Assembly: GCF_027497495.1 (NCBI RefSeq)
Contig: NZ_CP114205.1
Coordinates: forward strand, 1,860,001 to 1,924,000
Reading direction: 5' to 3'
Source: Streptomyces tubercidicus
Lineage (GTDB): Bacteria; Actinomycetota; Actinomycetes; Streptomycetales; Streptomycetaceae
Length of the DNA: 64,000 bases
A model generated the notes under the pieces. The model was not told the DNA's origin. It saw nothing but the letters and a program-made list of their open reading frames with translations, and searched no databases. The position numbers and the translations under genes were made by a program. Positions 33,016-40,707 of the stretch are shown piece by piece. How positions within the stretch are numbered: position 1 is the first letter of the stretch; each line of letters starts with the position of its first letter.

Positions 33016-33235
33016 GTCGTGATCCAGCCCTGAGAGGGCTCACAACATGTCCAGCTGACCGTGGACGACGTCGTAGGGGCGGGTCGTCATCAGCCCTGAG
33101 AGGGCTCGCAACCTGAGCAGTACCGCCGCCTCGTCCCACCGTCCGGCGTCGTCATCAGTCCTGGAGGGCTCGCAACGACCAGGAAGCGGAGCTGCCGTGG
33201 GCGCGCTCACGGTCGCCATTGAGGGCTCAGCCCAA
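33016..33235 (+). CRISPR. Second CRISPR type: 3 repeats of about 30 bp plus a worn fourth
   Basis: Repeats at 33016-33046, 33083-33112 and 33148-33176, with a degenerate copy near 33212-33232. Core is CAGCCCTGAGAGGGCTCGCA with stem CCCT-GAG-AGGG and 3' end GCAAC. Spacers are 35-36 bases, longer than the 32 of the type I-E arrays. Repeat length, spacer length and the GCAAC end suggest a type I or III system different from I-E. No cas gene is adjacent. Confidence 0.82.
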
Positions 33236-33446
33236 TCTGCCGCCCGATCACATACAGTTATCCCAGCGGCTCCACCTACGGGCTCGGGGGCCTGGCGCTC
33301 GGGACGGCCAGCCGGTGGACGGCACCGTCCGGTGGGGAGAATCTGGGGAGTTTCACCAGCGTTGGGGAGCGCGTGGGGAGAATCGTCTGCGTAAATCGGG
33401 ATGAAGCTGAAAGCCCCTGAAAGATGAATCTTCGCAGGTCAGCCGA

Positions 33447-33677
33447 ATGCTGAGCCTCATACCCGCAGGTCAGGGAAGTTCGGTAGAAGACTTCAAGAAG
33501 ATCTCCTCCTGGGCGGCGATCCTCTTCGCCCCCACCCTGGTCGGCACCATCTACGGCATGAACTTCGACAGCATGCCGGAGTTGCACTGGGTGTTCGGCT
33601 ACCCCTTCGCCCTCGTTCTGATGGCAGTGGTGTGCACCAGTTTGTACTTCATCTTCAAGCGGCGGGACTGGCTCTGA
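33447..33677 (+). pseudogene. CorA C-terminal fragment (duplicate)
   Basis: An open frame of 76 codons. The last 62 are the CorA C-terminus (SSWAAILFAPTLVGTIYGMN through KRRDWL) and the first 14 come from the junction. It contains both membrane helices and the GMN motif but no cytoplasmic domain, so it cannot be a working transporter. It might still be translated and could poison CorA pentamers. Confidence 0.8.
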
Positions 33678-33786
33678 GTAACCGTCGTGAGACGAGGTCC
33701 CGTGATGCAGTGCAGCCCAGATCGCAGGCGCCGGCGACGCATCCGAGACCGCTGGGGAGAATCTGGGGAGAATGAGCCGCGCTCCG
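33493..33786 (+). repeat. Right 294-bp direct repeat, island boundary
   Basis: Copy of 6685-6978 at offset 26808 with about three substitutions, followed directly by the chromosomal binding-protein gene. Just inside it, AGGTCAG occurs twice (33439 and 33468), which may be recombinase arm sites. Confidence 0.9.
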
Positions 33787-33848
33787 GTCCCGGCCGTCCG
33801 GCAGGGCGCTCTCCTCCTGCTCGTCGGACGCTCGTGCGGATCCGTCTG

Positions 33849-34838
33849 TCAGCCTTCCCGGATGAAGCCTTCCCGCACCAGCCAGTCCTTCGCCACCTCG
33901 TGCGGGTCCTCCCCGTCCACGTCCACCCGCGCGTTCAGCCGCTGGCCCTCCGCCCCCGTCAGCCGCTTGGTGATCGGGGTGAGGAGGTCGGCGATGGCGG
34001 GGTACTTCCTCATGGTGGCGCTGTTCATCTCGGGTGCCGCGTTGTAGTTGGGGAAGAAGTGCCGGTCGTCCTCCAGCACCTTCAGCTTGAGTTCGGGAAT
34101 GCGGCCGTCGGTGGTGGCCGCCACGCCGAGGGCGCAGGCCGCGCCCTCGGCGACCTGGGTGTAGACGACGCCGTCGTCCATCTTTTTGAAGTTCCCGCGC
34201 CGGAGGGCGAATCCGTACGTCTTCGCCACGCCCGGCAGGCCGTCCTCGCGCACCGAGAACTCGCTTCCGCCGCAGATCGTCGCCGCGCCCGGGTCTTTCT
34301 TCGTCAGACGTGCCACGTCGGAGAGTGTGCGCAGCCGGTACTTCCGCGCATTCGCCTGGTTCGCGACCAGCGCGTAGGTGTTGTTGAGCGGGGCGGCGGC
34401 CAGCCAGGTGATGCCGTTGCGGCGGTCCTCTTCGCGTACGGCCTTCCACTGCTCGTACGGGTCGATGACCCGCTTGGTGTGACCGAGGTAGGTGATCCAG
34501 GCCGTGCCTGTGTACTCGTACATCCCGTCCGCCGCACCGGACTTGACCGCCTCGCGGGCGCCGATCGAGCCCTGGATGTTCGTCCGGTCCAGGACTTCCG
34601 CGCCGGCCGCTTTGAAGACCAGCCCCATGATCTGGCCCAGGATGATCTGCTCGGTGAACTCTTTTGAGGTCACGGTCAGTTGGGCGCCCTCCAGCGGTCG
34701 CCCCTTCCCGATGGAGCCGGGCCGCACCGAGTCGGCCAGCGGGCTTCCGCTGGTCAGTCCGCAACCGCTCAGCCCCGCGGCGGCGAGCAGCAGGGCGCCC
34801 GCGGCCGCGACGGCCGTCCGTGCCTGGGCCAGGCGCAT
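33849..34838 (-). CDS. Glycine betaine/osmoprotectant ABC transporter binding lipoprotein
   Basis: 329 residues from ATG 34836-34838: MRLAQARTAVAAAGALLLAA with lipobox LSGC, so it is membrane-anchored. The OpuAC/ProX-type fold shows TVTSKEFTEQIILGQIMGLV, NIQGSIGAREAVKSGAADG, YEYTGTAWITYLGH and NTYALVANQANARKY. It binds quaternary amines for uptake under osmotic stress. The permease genes upstream on the same strand are damaged, so it may be orphaned. It begins immediately outside the right island repeat. Confidence 0.92.
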   Translation of the reverse strand: MRLAQARTAVAAAGALLLAAAGLSGCGLTSGSPLADSVRPGSIGKGRPLEGAQLTVTSKEFTEQIILGQIMGLVFKAAGAEVLDRTNIQGSIGAREAVKSGAADGMYEYTGTAWITYLGHTKRVIDPYEQWKAVREEDRRNGITWLAAAPLNNTYALVANQANARKYRLRTLSDVARLTKKDPGAATICGGSEFSVREDGLPGVAKTYGFALRRGNFKKMDDGVVYTQVAEGAACALGVAATTDGRIPELKLKVLEDDRHFFPNYNAAPEMNSATMRKYPAIADLLTPITKRLTGAEGQRLNARVDVDGEDPHEVAKDWLVREGFIREG

Positions 34839-34841
34839 CAG

Positions 34842-35420
34842 CCCACCTCCAGGCCGCGTGGGCGTAGCAACTCGACGAGCGTCCCCGGCCGGTCCGTGAT
34901 CAGCGCCATGGCGACCGTCAGGACGGAGCCGAGGGCCGGCACCGGCATGCGCTGTGCCGGTTCGGTGGCCCTCGGGCCGGCCACGGTGTTGCGCATCTCC
35001 TCGACCCGGTCCCGCACCTTCGCGCGGGGCCGGCCGGTCGGGCCCGGCGGATCGGGCGGATCCGCCGGGGCCCGCGGCGCCGGACGGCGGGGAGGTCGGT
35101 TCGACGATTTCGGCAGAGTCAGCCACGGATCCCCCGTGAGATGGTGAGCCGTCCGATCAGTACGTACCCGGCGTCGAACGGCAGGGCGCGACGACGATTC
35201 CGAGCGTCCCCGACAGTACTTCGTTGAGCGTGTTCGCACTGCCCAGGCTGGAGATCCCGCGGAAGATCTGGTTGCCGAGCCCGGACCCTGAGGAAAAGGC
35301 CGCGATCGCCGCGTGCCCCTCAGCATCTGGGTCGATCGGCTGCCGGCCCAGCCGCGGCTGCCCGCTGACAACAGCCTCTCGACGCTCCTTGGAGCCGCCG
35401 CCTGGCACCGGTCGGCCCTG
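34842..35420 (-). pseudogene. Remnants of osmoprotectant ABC permease gene(s)
   Basis: Three frames in turn carry pieces of an OpuAB-type permease: GSGLGNQIFRGISSLGSANT and LNEVLSGTLGIVVA, then FDAGYVLIGRLTISRGIRG and a stop near 35120. A second piece starting MADSAEIVEPTSPPSG (35126) continues, after a frame change, as RVEEMRNTVAGPRATEP and LGSVLTVAMALITDRPG. At least two frameshifts and the lack of the membrane-spanning N-terminal half show loss of function. The ATP-binding subunit is not in the window. Confidence 0.55.
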
Positions 35421-35799
35421 AGCCATCTGGGGCACGATGGCGCGGAGGGCCTTGGCCGCTCGCAGAAGTATTGCCGGCTCCGGTGAGGGTGACTCGCCGC
35501 TGGGGCGGGTGCCAGTCCCGGCCCGCGTCGCCGTCGAACTTCCGCCCCGCGCGGCGCACGGCGTGTGGGGGCGCGCGTTGCCCCCGGTCGCCGCGTAGCG
35601 ATGACGCTACGGGTCGGAAACGTAGCTCTGCCCCATTCCCCCGATCCGAAGGTCAGACCGGAGGATGACGGCCGCGGTGCGGCTGATCCGAACTGCTGAT
35701 CCGGGTTTGGGCCCCGGGAACGAAGACCGGGCTGACCTGGCGCTTCAAGAATGAATGTCGCACCTTCCGTCTCGTTCCCCAGGAGTCTCCATGATGGAG

Positions 35800-35960
35800 T
35801 CAAGCCGCTTGCGCGACTGGCAGCTCGGGGGTGAAGACCCGGTTGCCGCGCAGGAGGGCCCACAGGACGCCGGCTCGTCGGCGGGCCAAGGCAATCACGG
35901 CCTGGACGTGTTGGGAGCCCTCGCCGCGCTTCTTGAGCGGCGGCCGCGGCTCGCCTCAGT
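35800..35960 (-). pseudogene. IS110-family transposase C-terminal remnant
   Basis: Reading back from the TGA at 35800-35802: VQAVIALARRRAGVLWALLR and VFTPELPVAQAA. This is the conserved end of IS110/IS117-type DEDD transposases. Only about 50 codons remain. The region 35421-35799 shows no other gene. Confidence 0.6.
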
Positions 35961-36019
35961 GCGTCAGGAACTCGGGTGGCACGCAGGCCCATCCCGCCGC
36001 CGGACCCAACTTGCCACCT

Positions 36020-36056
36020 CTATCGAAATTCGATAGCTTTCCATCGTTATTCGATC
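36020..36056. promoter_or_regulatory. Paired operator-like sites upstream of the DUF2975/HTH operon
   Basis: A perfect 17-base palindrome CTATCGAA-A-TTCGATAG (36020-36036) is followed by ATCGTTATTCGAT (36043-36055), giving two sites ATCGnnATTCGAT spaced 21 bases. They are AT-rich and lie 13-49 bases before the operon start, fitting repression by the operon's own HTH protein. Confidence 0.6.
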
Positions 36057-36068
36057 GAGGGAGCGACG

Positions 36069-36560
36069 TTGGGAAAGCTGACAGTGCTCGCGCTGCGCGC
36101 CGTGATGGTGGCTCTGCACGCCGGGGCGGTCTTCGCCCAGGCGGTGATGGTGGCGATGCTGACGGGCGCTATGGAGGAGAGCATCCTTGCGGACCGCCGC
36201 ACTCCGGCCCTCGTGATCACGGTCCTGGGCGTCGTGACGGTCCAGGTCGTCCTGGTCTGCGTGTGGCGGCTGGTGACGATGGTGCAACGCGGAACCGTGT
36301 TCTCCCACGCCGCATTCCGCTACGTCCATCTCGTGATCGGCGCGTTCGTGGCGGCCTCGCTCCTGGTGCTCGCGCTCGGCGCGGTCCTGGCGCCTGGCGA
36401 GGTCGTGCCCCCGGGCGTTGTGGCCCTGCTGGGCGGGGTCAGCCTGGCGGTCTTCGGGAACGCACTCATCGTGCTCGTGCTGCGGATGCTGCTGGCACAA
36501 GCCGTCGCACGCGACATCGAGGCGTCGCAGTTGGGCGCCGAGTTGGCCGAGGTGATCTGA
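36069..36560 (+). CDS. DUF2975 membrane protein
   Basis: 163 residues from the TTG at 36069, with GAGGGAG at ribosome-site distance. Four hydrophobic segments: LTVLALRAVMVALHAGAVFA, ALVITVLGVVTVQVVLVCVW, YVHLVIGAFVAASLLVLALG and VVALLGGVSLAVFGNALIVL. These and the HTH partner are typical of the DUF2975 family, probably a membrane sensor paired with a small transcription factor. The stop overlaps the partner's ATG. Confidence 0.87.
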   Translation: MGKLTVLALRAVMVALHAGAVFAQAVMVAMLTGAMEESILADRRTPALVITVLGVVTVQVVLVCVWRLVTMVQRGTVFSHAAFRYVHLVIGAFVAASLLVLALGAVLAPGEVVPPGVVALLGGVSLAVFGNALIVLVLRMLLAQAVARDIEASQLGAELAEVI

Positions 36561-36835
36561 TGCCGATCGCCGTCGACATCGACGTGATGCTGGCCAAGCG
36601 GAAGATGTCCGTGGGCGAACTGGCGGACCGCGTGGGGATCACACCTGCCAACCTGGCGGTGCTCAAGAACGGCCGCGCCAAGGCGGTGCGCTTCACCACG
36701 CTCGCCGCGCTGTGCGAGGTACTTGAATGCCAGCCCGGAGACCTGCTGCGCTGGGTGCCCGATGAGCCCGGGGACAGGGACAGGGCTGCGCACGAATCCG
36801 GAGCATCCGTCCCAGCCGGATCCCCGCCGCGGTGA
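36560..36835 (+). CDS. Small Cro/CI-type (YozG-like) regulator
   Basis: 91 residues. MPIAVDIDVMLAKRKMSVGE, LADRVGITPANLAVLKNGRA and FTTLAALCEVLECQPGDLLR form the complete single-HTH fold of the YozG/HipB-like regulators always paired with DUF2975. ATG overlaps the previous stop (TGATG). It probably represses the operon through the ATCGnnATTCGAT sites. Confidence 0.9.
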   Translation: MPIAVDIDVMLAKRKMSVGELADRVGITPANLAVLKNGRAKAVRFTTLAALCEVLECQPGDLLRWVPDEPGDRDRAAHESGASVPAGSPPR

Positions 36836-37067
36836 CCGCAGTCGCGGTAGCCGGCCGCCTGCACACAATCACCAGGTACGACGCCCTCGACCACCCCTGC
36901 CGCGCGACCGGCTCCGCCTGACCTTCAGCAAGCTCCCGAGTGACGACCTGACGACGACGTCCGCACACCTCATCGCGGCACGAGCCCGGCCGTACTGCCC
37001 GCCGCCGGTCGGCGCCTGCCACGCGCCGCACGCACCGATGACGGACTCCACAAGGAACAGAGCAGAC

Positions 37068-38225
37068 ATGACGACAGCACGCCTCTCTTACCGCCTCGGG
37101 GGCACAGACAGCGCCGACGTACTGGTGGTCGGGGCCGGCCTGGCCGGACTCAACACCGCCACACTCCTCGCCCGACAAGGCCACGACGTGCTCCTGGCCG
37201 AACGCCGAACGAACCTTGCCGGCGCGATCCGCACCACAGGAATCTTCGTACGGAAGACACTCGACGACTTCCCGCTGCCCCCCGACTGCCTCGGACCACC
37301 GATCCGACGCGTGGTCCTCTACCCCCCTGACCTGCGTCGCCCGGTCAGCCTCACCAGCCCCCGCGACGAATACCGGGTGGGCGACATGGCACCACTCTAC
37401 GAAGCGACGGCCGCCACCGCGGTGGACGCCGGCGTACGCATCGCACTGGGCACGCGCTACACCGGCCGACAGGGCAACACCTTCCACCTGGCCGGTCGCG
37501 ACGGACCGACCACGGTCCGGGCCCGCTTCATCGTCGGCGCCGACGGGGCCCGCTCAAGAGTCGCCCGCGACCTCGCTCTCGACCGCAACCACCACCTGAT
37601 CGTCGGCGCCGAAGAGGTCTTCGAACTACCCGGAAGCGACCAGCCACCGACATTCCACTGCGTACTCGACCCCTCACTCGCCCCCGGCTACCTGGCCTGG
37701 GTAATCAACGACGGGCAACACGCCCACGTCGGAGTCGCAGGCTACGCCGACCGCTATCCAGACGGTCTTCGCCGTGCGATGGAGCAGTTCAGCGCCTCAG
37801 CGCCCGGACTGACCGGCATCGAACGTCCCGAAACGGTGGAGCGGCGCGCAGGCCCCATCCCCGTCGGCGGCCTGCTGCGCCGGATCAGCTGCGCCGACGG
37901 GCTTCTCGTGGGGGATGCAGCAGGCGCGGTCTCCCCCCTCACCGCCGGCGGCCTGGACCCGTGCCTACGGCAGTCGCAACTCGCAGCCGAGGTCCTCGAC
38001 GACGCACTGCGCACCGGAAATCCGGACACGATGGCCAACTACGACGGAGCCGCGCTCCGCCCCCACTTCCGCGGACGACTCATGCTGCGCCGGGCATTGG
38101 CCCACGTACGGACGCCTGCCATGGCAGCAGCGGGATTCACCCTGCTACGCACACCGTTCGGCCGGGCCGCGGCAAGCCGAGTCCTCTTCGGCGACAGATC
38201 CTTCCCCGATGCCACACCCAAGTGA
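37068..38225 (+). CDS. FAD-dependent oxidoreductase (geranylgeranyl-reductase-like)
   Basis: 385 residues. The Rossmann dinucleotide motif is VLVVGAGLAGLNTATLLARQ (GxGxxG), followed by the FAD-binding FIVGADGARSRVARDLAL and LLVGDAAGAVSPLTAGGLD. This is the group-A flavoprotein monooxygenase/GGR fold. The substrate is unknown; the hydrophobic loop around residue 170 could bind a lipid or aromatic. The ATG at 37068 is favoured by AAGGAA about ten bases upstream; an ATG at 37038 is the alternative. Confidence 0.88.
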   Translation: MTTARLSYRLGGTDSADVLVVGAGLAGLNTATLLARQGHDVLLAERRTNLAGAIRTTGIFVRKTLDDFPLPPDCLGPPIRRVVLYPPDLRRPVSLTSPRDEYRVGDMAPLYEATAATAVDAGVRIALGTRYTGRQGNTFHLAGRDGPTTVRARFIVGADGARSRVARDLALDRNHHLIVGAEEVFELPGSDQPPTFHCVLDPSLAPGYLAWVINDGQHAHVGVAGYADRYPDGLRRAMEQFSASAPGLTGIERPETVERRAGPIPVGGLLRRISCADGLLVGDAAGAVSPLTAGGLDPCLRQSQLAAEVLDDALRTGNPDTMANYDGAALRPHFRGRLMLRRALAHVRTPAMAAAGFTLLRTPFGRAAASRVLFGDRSFPDATPK

Positions 38226-38249
38226 ACTCACTGACAGAGAGTCCGAGTC

Positions 38250-38624
38250 ATGCCCACATTCCCCATACCAGCAGGCACGAAGCTCATCACCACGATGGCG
38301 GGGCTGGCTGTTGCCTGCGGACTCCTGACGGCTTGCGGTGACAAGAGTCCCGCCGTGACGTACAAAGCCTGGACCGAAGGAGGCAACCTGCAATCCGTCA
38401 GGCACGACTACGTCGATGGCCTCAACGGCGCGGTAAGCGTGCCGGCCAAGGTGAGCGGAGCCACATGGAAGACCCAGGAGGACGGCGGGCACACTCCACG
38501 CCTCAAGGTCGTACCTACTGGCAAAGGCGTGGCTCACTGCCTCCTGATGGAAGGCAACGACCGCGTTCTGGACCAAAAGAAGGGAGCAGCGGGCCAGCCG
38601 GTGACATGCTCCGCCCAGCGGTAG
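38250..38624 (+). CDS. Small lipoprotein
   Basis: 124 residues with signal peptide TTMAGLAVACGLLTACG (lipobox LTAC). The mature domain includes VTYKAWTEGGNLQSVRHDYV and VPAKVSGATWKTQEDGGHTP, a small beta-rich fold found in Streptomyces exported proteins of unknown role. It starts 24 bases after the FAD-enzyme gene and may be cotranscribed. Confidence 0.75.
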   Translation: MPTFPIPAGTKLITTMAGLAVACGLLTACGDKSPAVTYKAWTEGGNLQSVRHDYVDGLNGAVSVPAKVSGATWKTQEDGGHTPRLKVVPTGKGVAHCLLMEGNDRVLDQKKGAAGQPVTCSAQR

Positions 38625-38689
38625 CGCACGACCCCCACCACTTTCCCGCCGTGCACAAATGATCCGTTCAGATCCATTGATCACGAGCG

Positions 38690-38905
38690 TCGTTAACAGC
38701 CGCCGGGCTTGATCATGGCGAAGACCTCCGGGTGTGGTGGAGCCGTCTAGGACTGCACCGCACGGAGGCCTTCGTGTCCCACCGTAATGCCCGGCTGACC
38801 GTCTTCGGCAGGCGGCCCTCGGCCGTGACGCCGGCCGACCCATCAGCGGCATGGGCTTCGACTACCTGCACTCCGCCGTCGACGACCACCCAACAGCCGC
38901 GTAAG
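38690..38905 (+). mobile_element. Internally deleted IS481-type element
   Basis: The left part reads VSHRNARLTVFGRR, the conserved N-terminus of IS481 transposases with its usual upstream GGTGGAGCCGTCTAGGACTG. It then jumps, in another frame, to GMGFDYLHSAVDDHPTAA, the DDE-core segment. About 600 bases in between are missing and the end is gone. Confidence 0.65.
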
Positions 38906-38934
38906 CAACGCTCCGGGTCAATACACCAGGCTGC

Positions 38935-38963
38935 GTGCTCTCCGCGCCCGCGGGGATGCTCCC
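38935..38963 (+). CRISPR. Orphan type I-E CRISPR repeat
   Basis: GTGCTCTCCGCGCCCGCGG...ATGCTCCC, differing from the consensus at two or three bases. It lies outside the island and is directly followed by copy 2 of the trailer element. Confidence 0.75.
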
Positions 38964-38964
38964 G

Positions 38965-39284
38965 GCTCGGGAATGTGGACGTCTGAGCGCGCTCCTGCTC
39001 GCCGAGGCCATGGGCGTCGCGCGAGCCCCATGCTGGTACGGGGTTTGAGAGCGCCCAACTGGACTGGCCAGACGTGAATGTAAAAGGGGCCCTTCCCCGT
39101 ACGAGGAAGGGCCCTGTTAGAGCGCCCGGCAGGCCTTGCACCTGCATCTCCCACCGGCTGGTGGACGTCTTTCCTTGGACCACAGACGCGTGCTCTCGGC
39201 CCGAGGGCCGAAGTTGCATCATGATCATACTGCATCGGCGCTCCAGCGGTCAGAATCCGCCGTGCGAGCCCTCGCAGACCAGGC
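38965..39284 (+). repeat. CRISPR trailer element, copy 2 (about 320 bp)
   Basis: Homologous to 25522-25842 with scattered substitutions and a few small indels. It retains the hairpin at 39087-39114 by compensatory change. It shows that a CRISPR array once ended here, 5 kb outside the island. Confidence 0.8.
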
Positions 39285-39469
39285 CCCTTCCCCGACTTCC
39301 TGTGAATCGTTCTCCTGCGAAGGTCGCGGCGCGGCTGCGGGTCTCGCGGCTGGTGGCGGAGACCGCCGCCGGAGCGGAACCCGCGTGGACAAGCCTCCGG
39401 GTGTGTGACGCGCTCGATCGTGCTGTGCGGCTGATGGCCTTGCGGCAGGCCCCGGGCCGGGCGGTCGGA

Positions 39470-40303
39470 TCAGCGCAGTCCGGCGAAGAGATCGTTCTCG
39501 GGTACGGCCGCGCCGGTGGCGTCCTGGACGCGTACGAAGGTCTCCATGCCCATCAACTCGCCGAACCTCTCCTTGCCCATCTTGAGGAAGAAGATGTTCT
39601 CGCCCTGACTGGCGTGTGCGGCCAGTGCGTCGAACTTCTGGCCGCTGAATGCGGTGGTGTCGACCCACGTGGTGATCTCGTCGTCGGGGAGGCCGATCTC
39701 GGCCATCGCGGCGGCCTCGGCAGGATCCGGCTCCGGCATGTCCTCATGGAACTCGCGCATGATCTCGCCGAACCGCTGCATCCCCGAGCGGGGCATCGTC
39801 GTCCAGTACACCTTCGGTGTCAGCGCGGTCATCTCCAGCGCCGCCATCGTGATGCGGTGGGCCTGGATGTGGTCGGGGTGGCCGTAGAAGCCGTTCTCGT
39901 CATAGGTGACGACCACATCGGGTCGGTAGTGCCGCATGAGTTCCGCGAGTCGGGCGGCGCCTTCCTCCACGGGGGTCTGCCAGAAAGATCCAGGGGCGTC
40001 GTTGCTCGGCCAGCCCATCATCCCGGAGTCGGCATAGTCCAGCATTTCCAGATCGCTGATCTTCAGGGCTTCACAGCTCGCCTCCAGTTCTTGACGGCGC
40101 ATCAAGGCGACGGCCGCCGGGTCGTGCCCGGGGTCGCCCGGCTTGGCACCCCCCGGTCCATCACCGCAACCGCCGTCGGTACACGTCACAAGAACCGTGC
40201 GGATACCCTCCGCCGCGTACCGCGCGAGGACCCCTCCGGTTCCGCTGGCCTCGTCGTCGGGATGGGCGTGCACTGCCATGAGCGTCAAGGGCCGGTCGGT
40301 CAT
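39470..40303 (-). CDS. PIG-L/LmbE-family zinc deacetylase (Mca-like)
   Basis: 277 residues from ATG 40301-40303. Metal ligands AHPDDE (near residue 13) and GHPDH (near residue 150) are present, with SGTGGVLARYAAEGIRTVLV and PDVVVTYDENGFYGHPDHIQ. This matches MshB/Mca-type N-acyl hydrolases; Mca cleaves mycothiol S-conjugates for detoxification. Here the mycothiol substrate is inferred from family only. Longer in-frame starts upstream overlap an orphan CRISPR repeat and are unlikely. Confidence 0.88.
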   Translation of the reverse strand: MTDRPLTLMAVHAHPDDEASGTGGVLARYAAEGIRTVLVTCTDGGCGDGPGGAKPGDPGHDPAAVALMRRQELEASCEALKISDLEMLDYADSGMMGWPSNDAPGSFWQTPVEEGAARLAELMRHYRPDVVVTYDENGFYGHPDHIQAHRITMAALEMTALTPKVYWTTMPRSGMQRFGEIMREFHEDMPEPDPAEAAAMAEIGLPDDEITTWVDTTAFSGQKFDALAAHASQGENIFFLKMGKERFGELMGMETFVRVQDATGAAVPENDLFAGLR

Positions 40304-40473
40304 GAACAAGTCCTCCTGCGGAAATACGTCTTGGTCCGAGTGCGCGGCAGGCGTACCGCGACCCCGGGGTCCGGATCCTGTCGCGGCGGATGATCTTGTT
40401 CCCACCCGTGCGGCGCCGGTCCCTCGGTCGATGCAACAGTGCCGACAGGACCGGATGTTCCCGGCCCCGTCCC

Positions 40474-40502
40474 CTTGCTCCCCGCAACCGCGGGGACGGC
40501 CC
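40474..40502 (+). CRISPR. Orphan type I-E CRISPR repeat
   Basis: CTTGCTCCCCGCAACCGCGG...ACGGCCC in the upstream region of the deacetylase gene, about 170 bases before its start. Single unit without leader or neighbour. Confidence 0.65.
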
Positions 40503-40549
40503 CCGGGCGTTCTGTGACTGTCAACAGCGCTCGTGATCAATACACCTAG

Positions 40550-40707
40550 GGCCTGTCGTTTGGATCAGGCCGGATCAGGGAGCGGGGTCTGGTGCGTGCA
40601 GCTGCAAGGCGGAGGAGGGAGTCGACGCGGAGCGTCGGCGAGTGACGACAACGCCGCAGATGTGCGTGCCAGACCCCGCGAGCCCGGCCTGATCCAAACG
40701 ACAGACC
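40550..40707. mobile_element. 158-bp MITE with CTAG target duplication
   Basis: Terminal inverted repeats of about 24 bases (GGCCTGTCGTTTGGATCAGG on the left, GGTCTGTCGTTTGGATCAGG read from the right). Flanks are CTAG at 40546-40549 and 40708-40711. The interior is non-coding and partly self-complementary (GGGGTCTGG / CCAGACCCC). This is a non-autonomous element mobilised by an IS5-type transposase. Confidence 0.85.
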
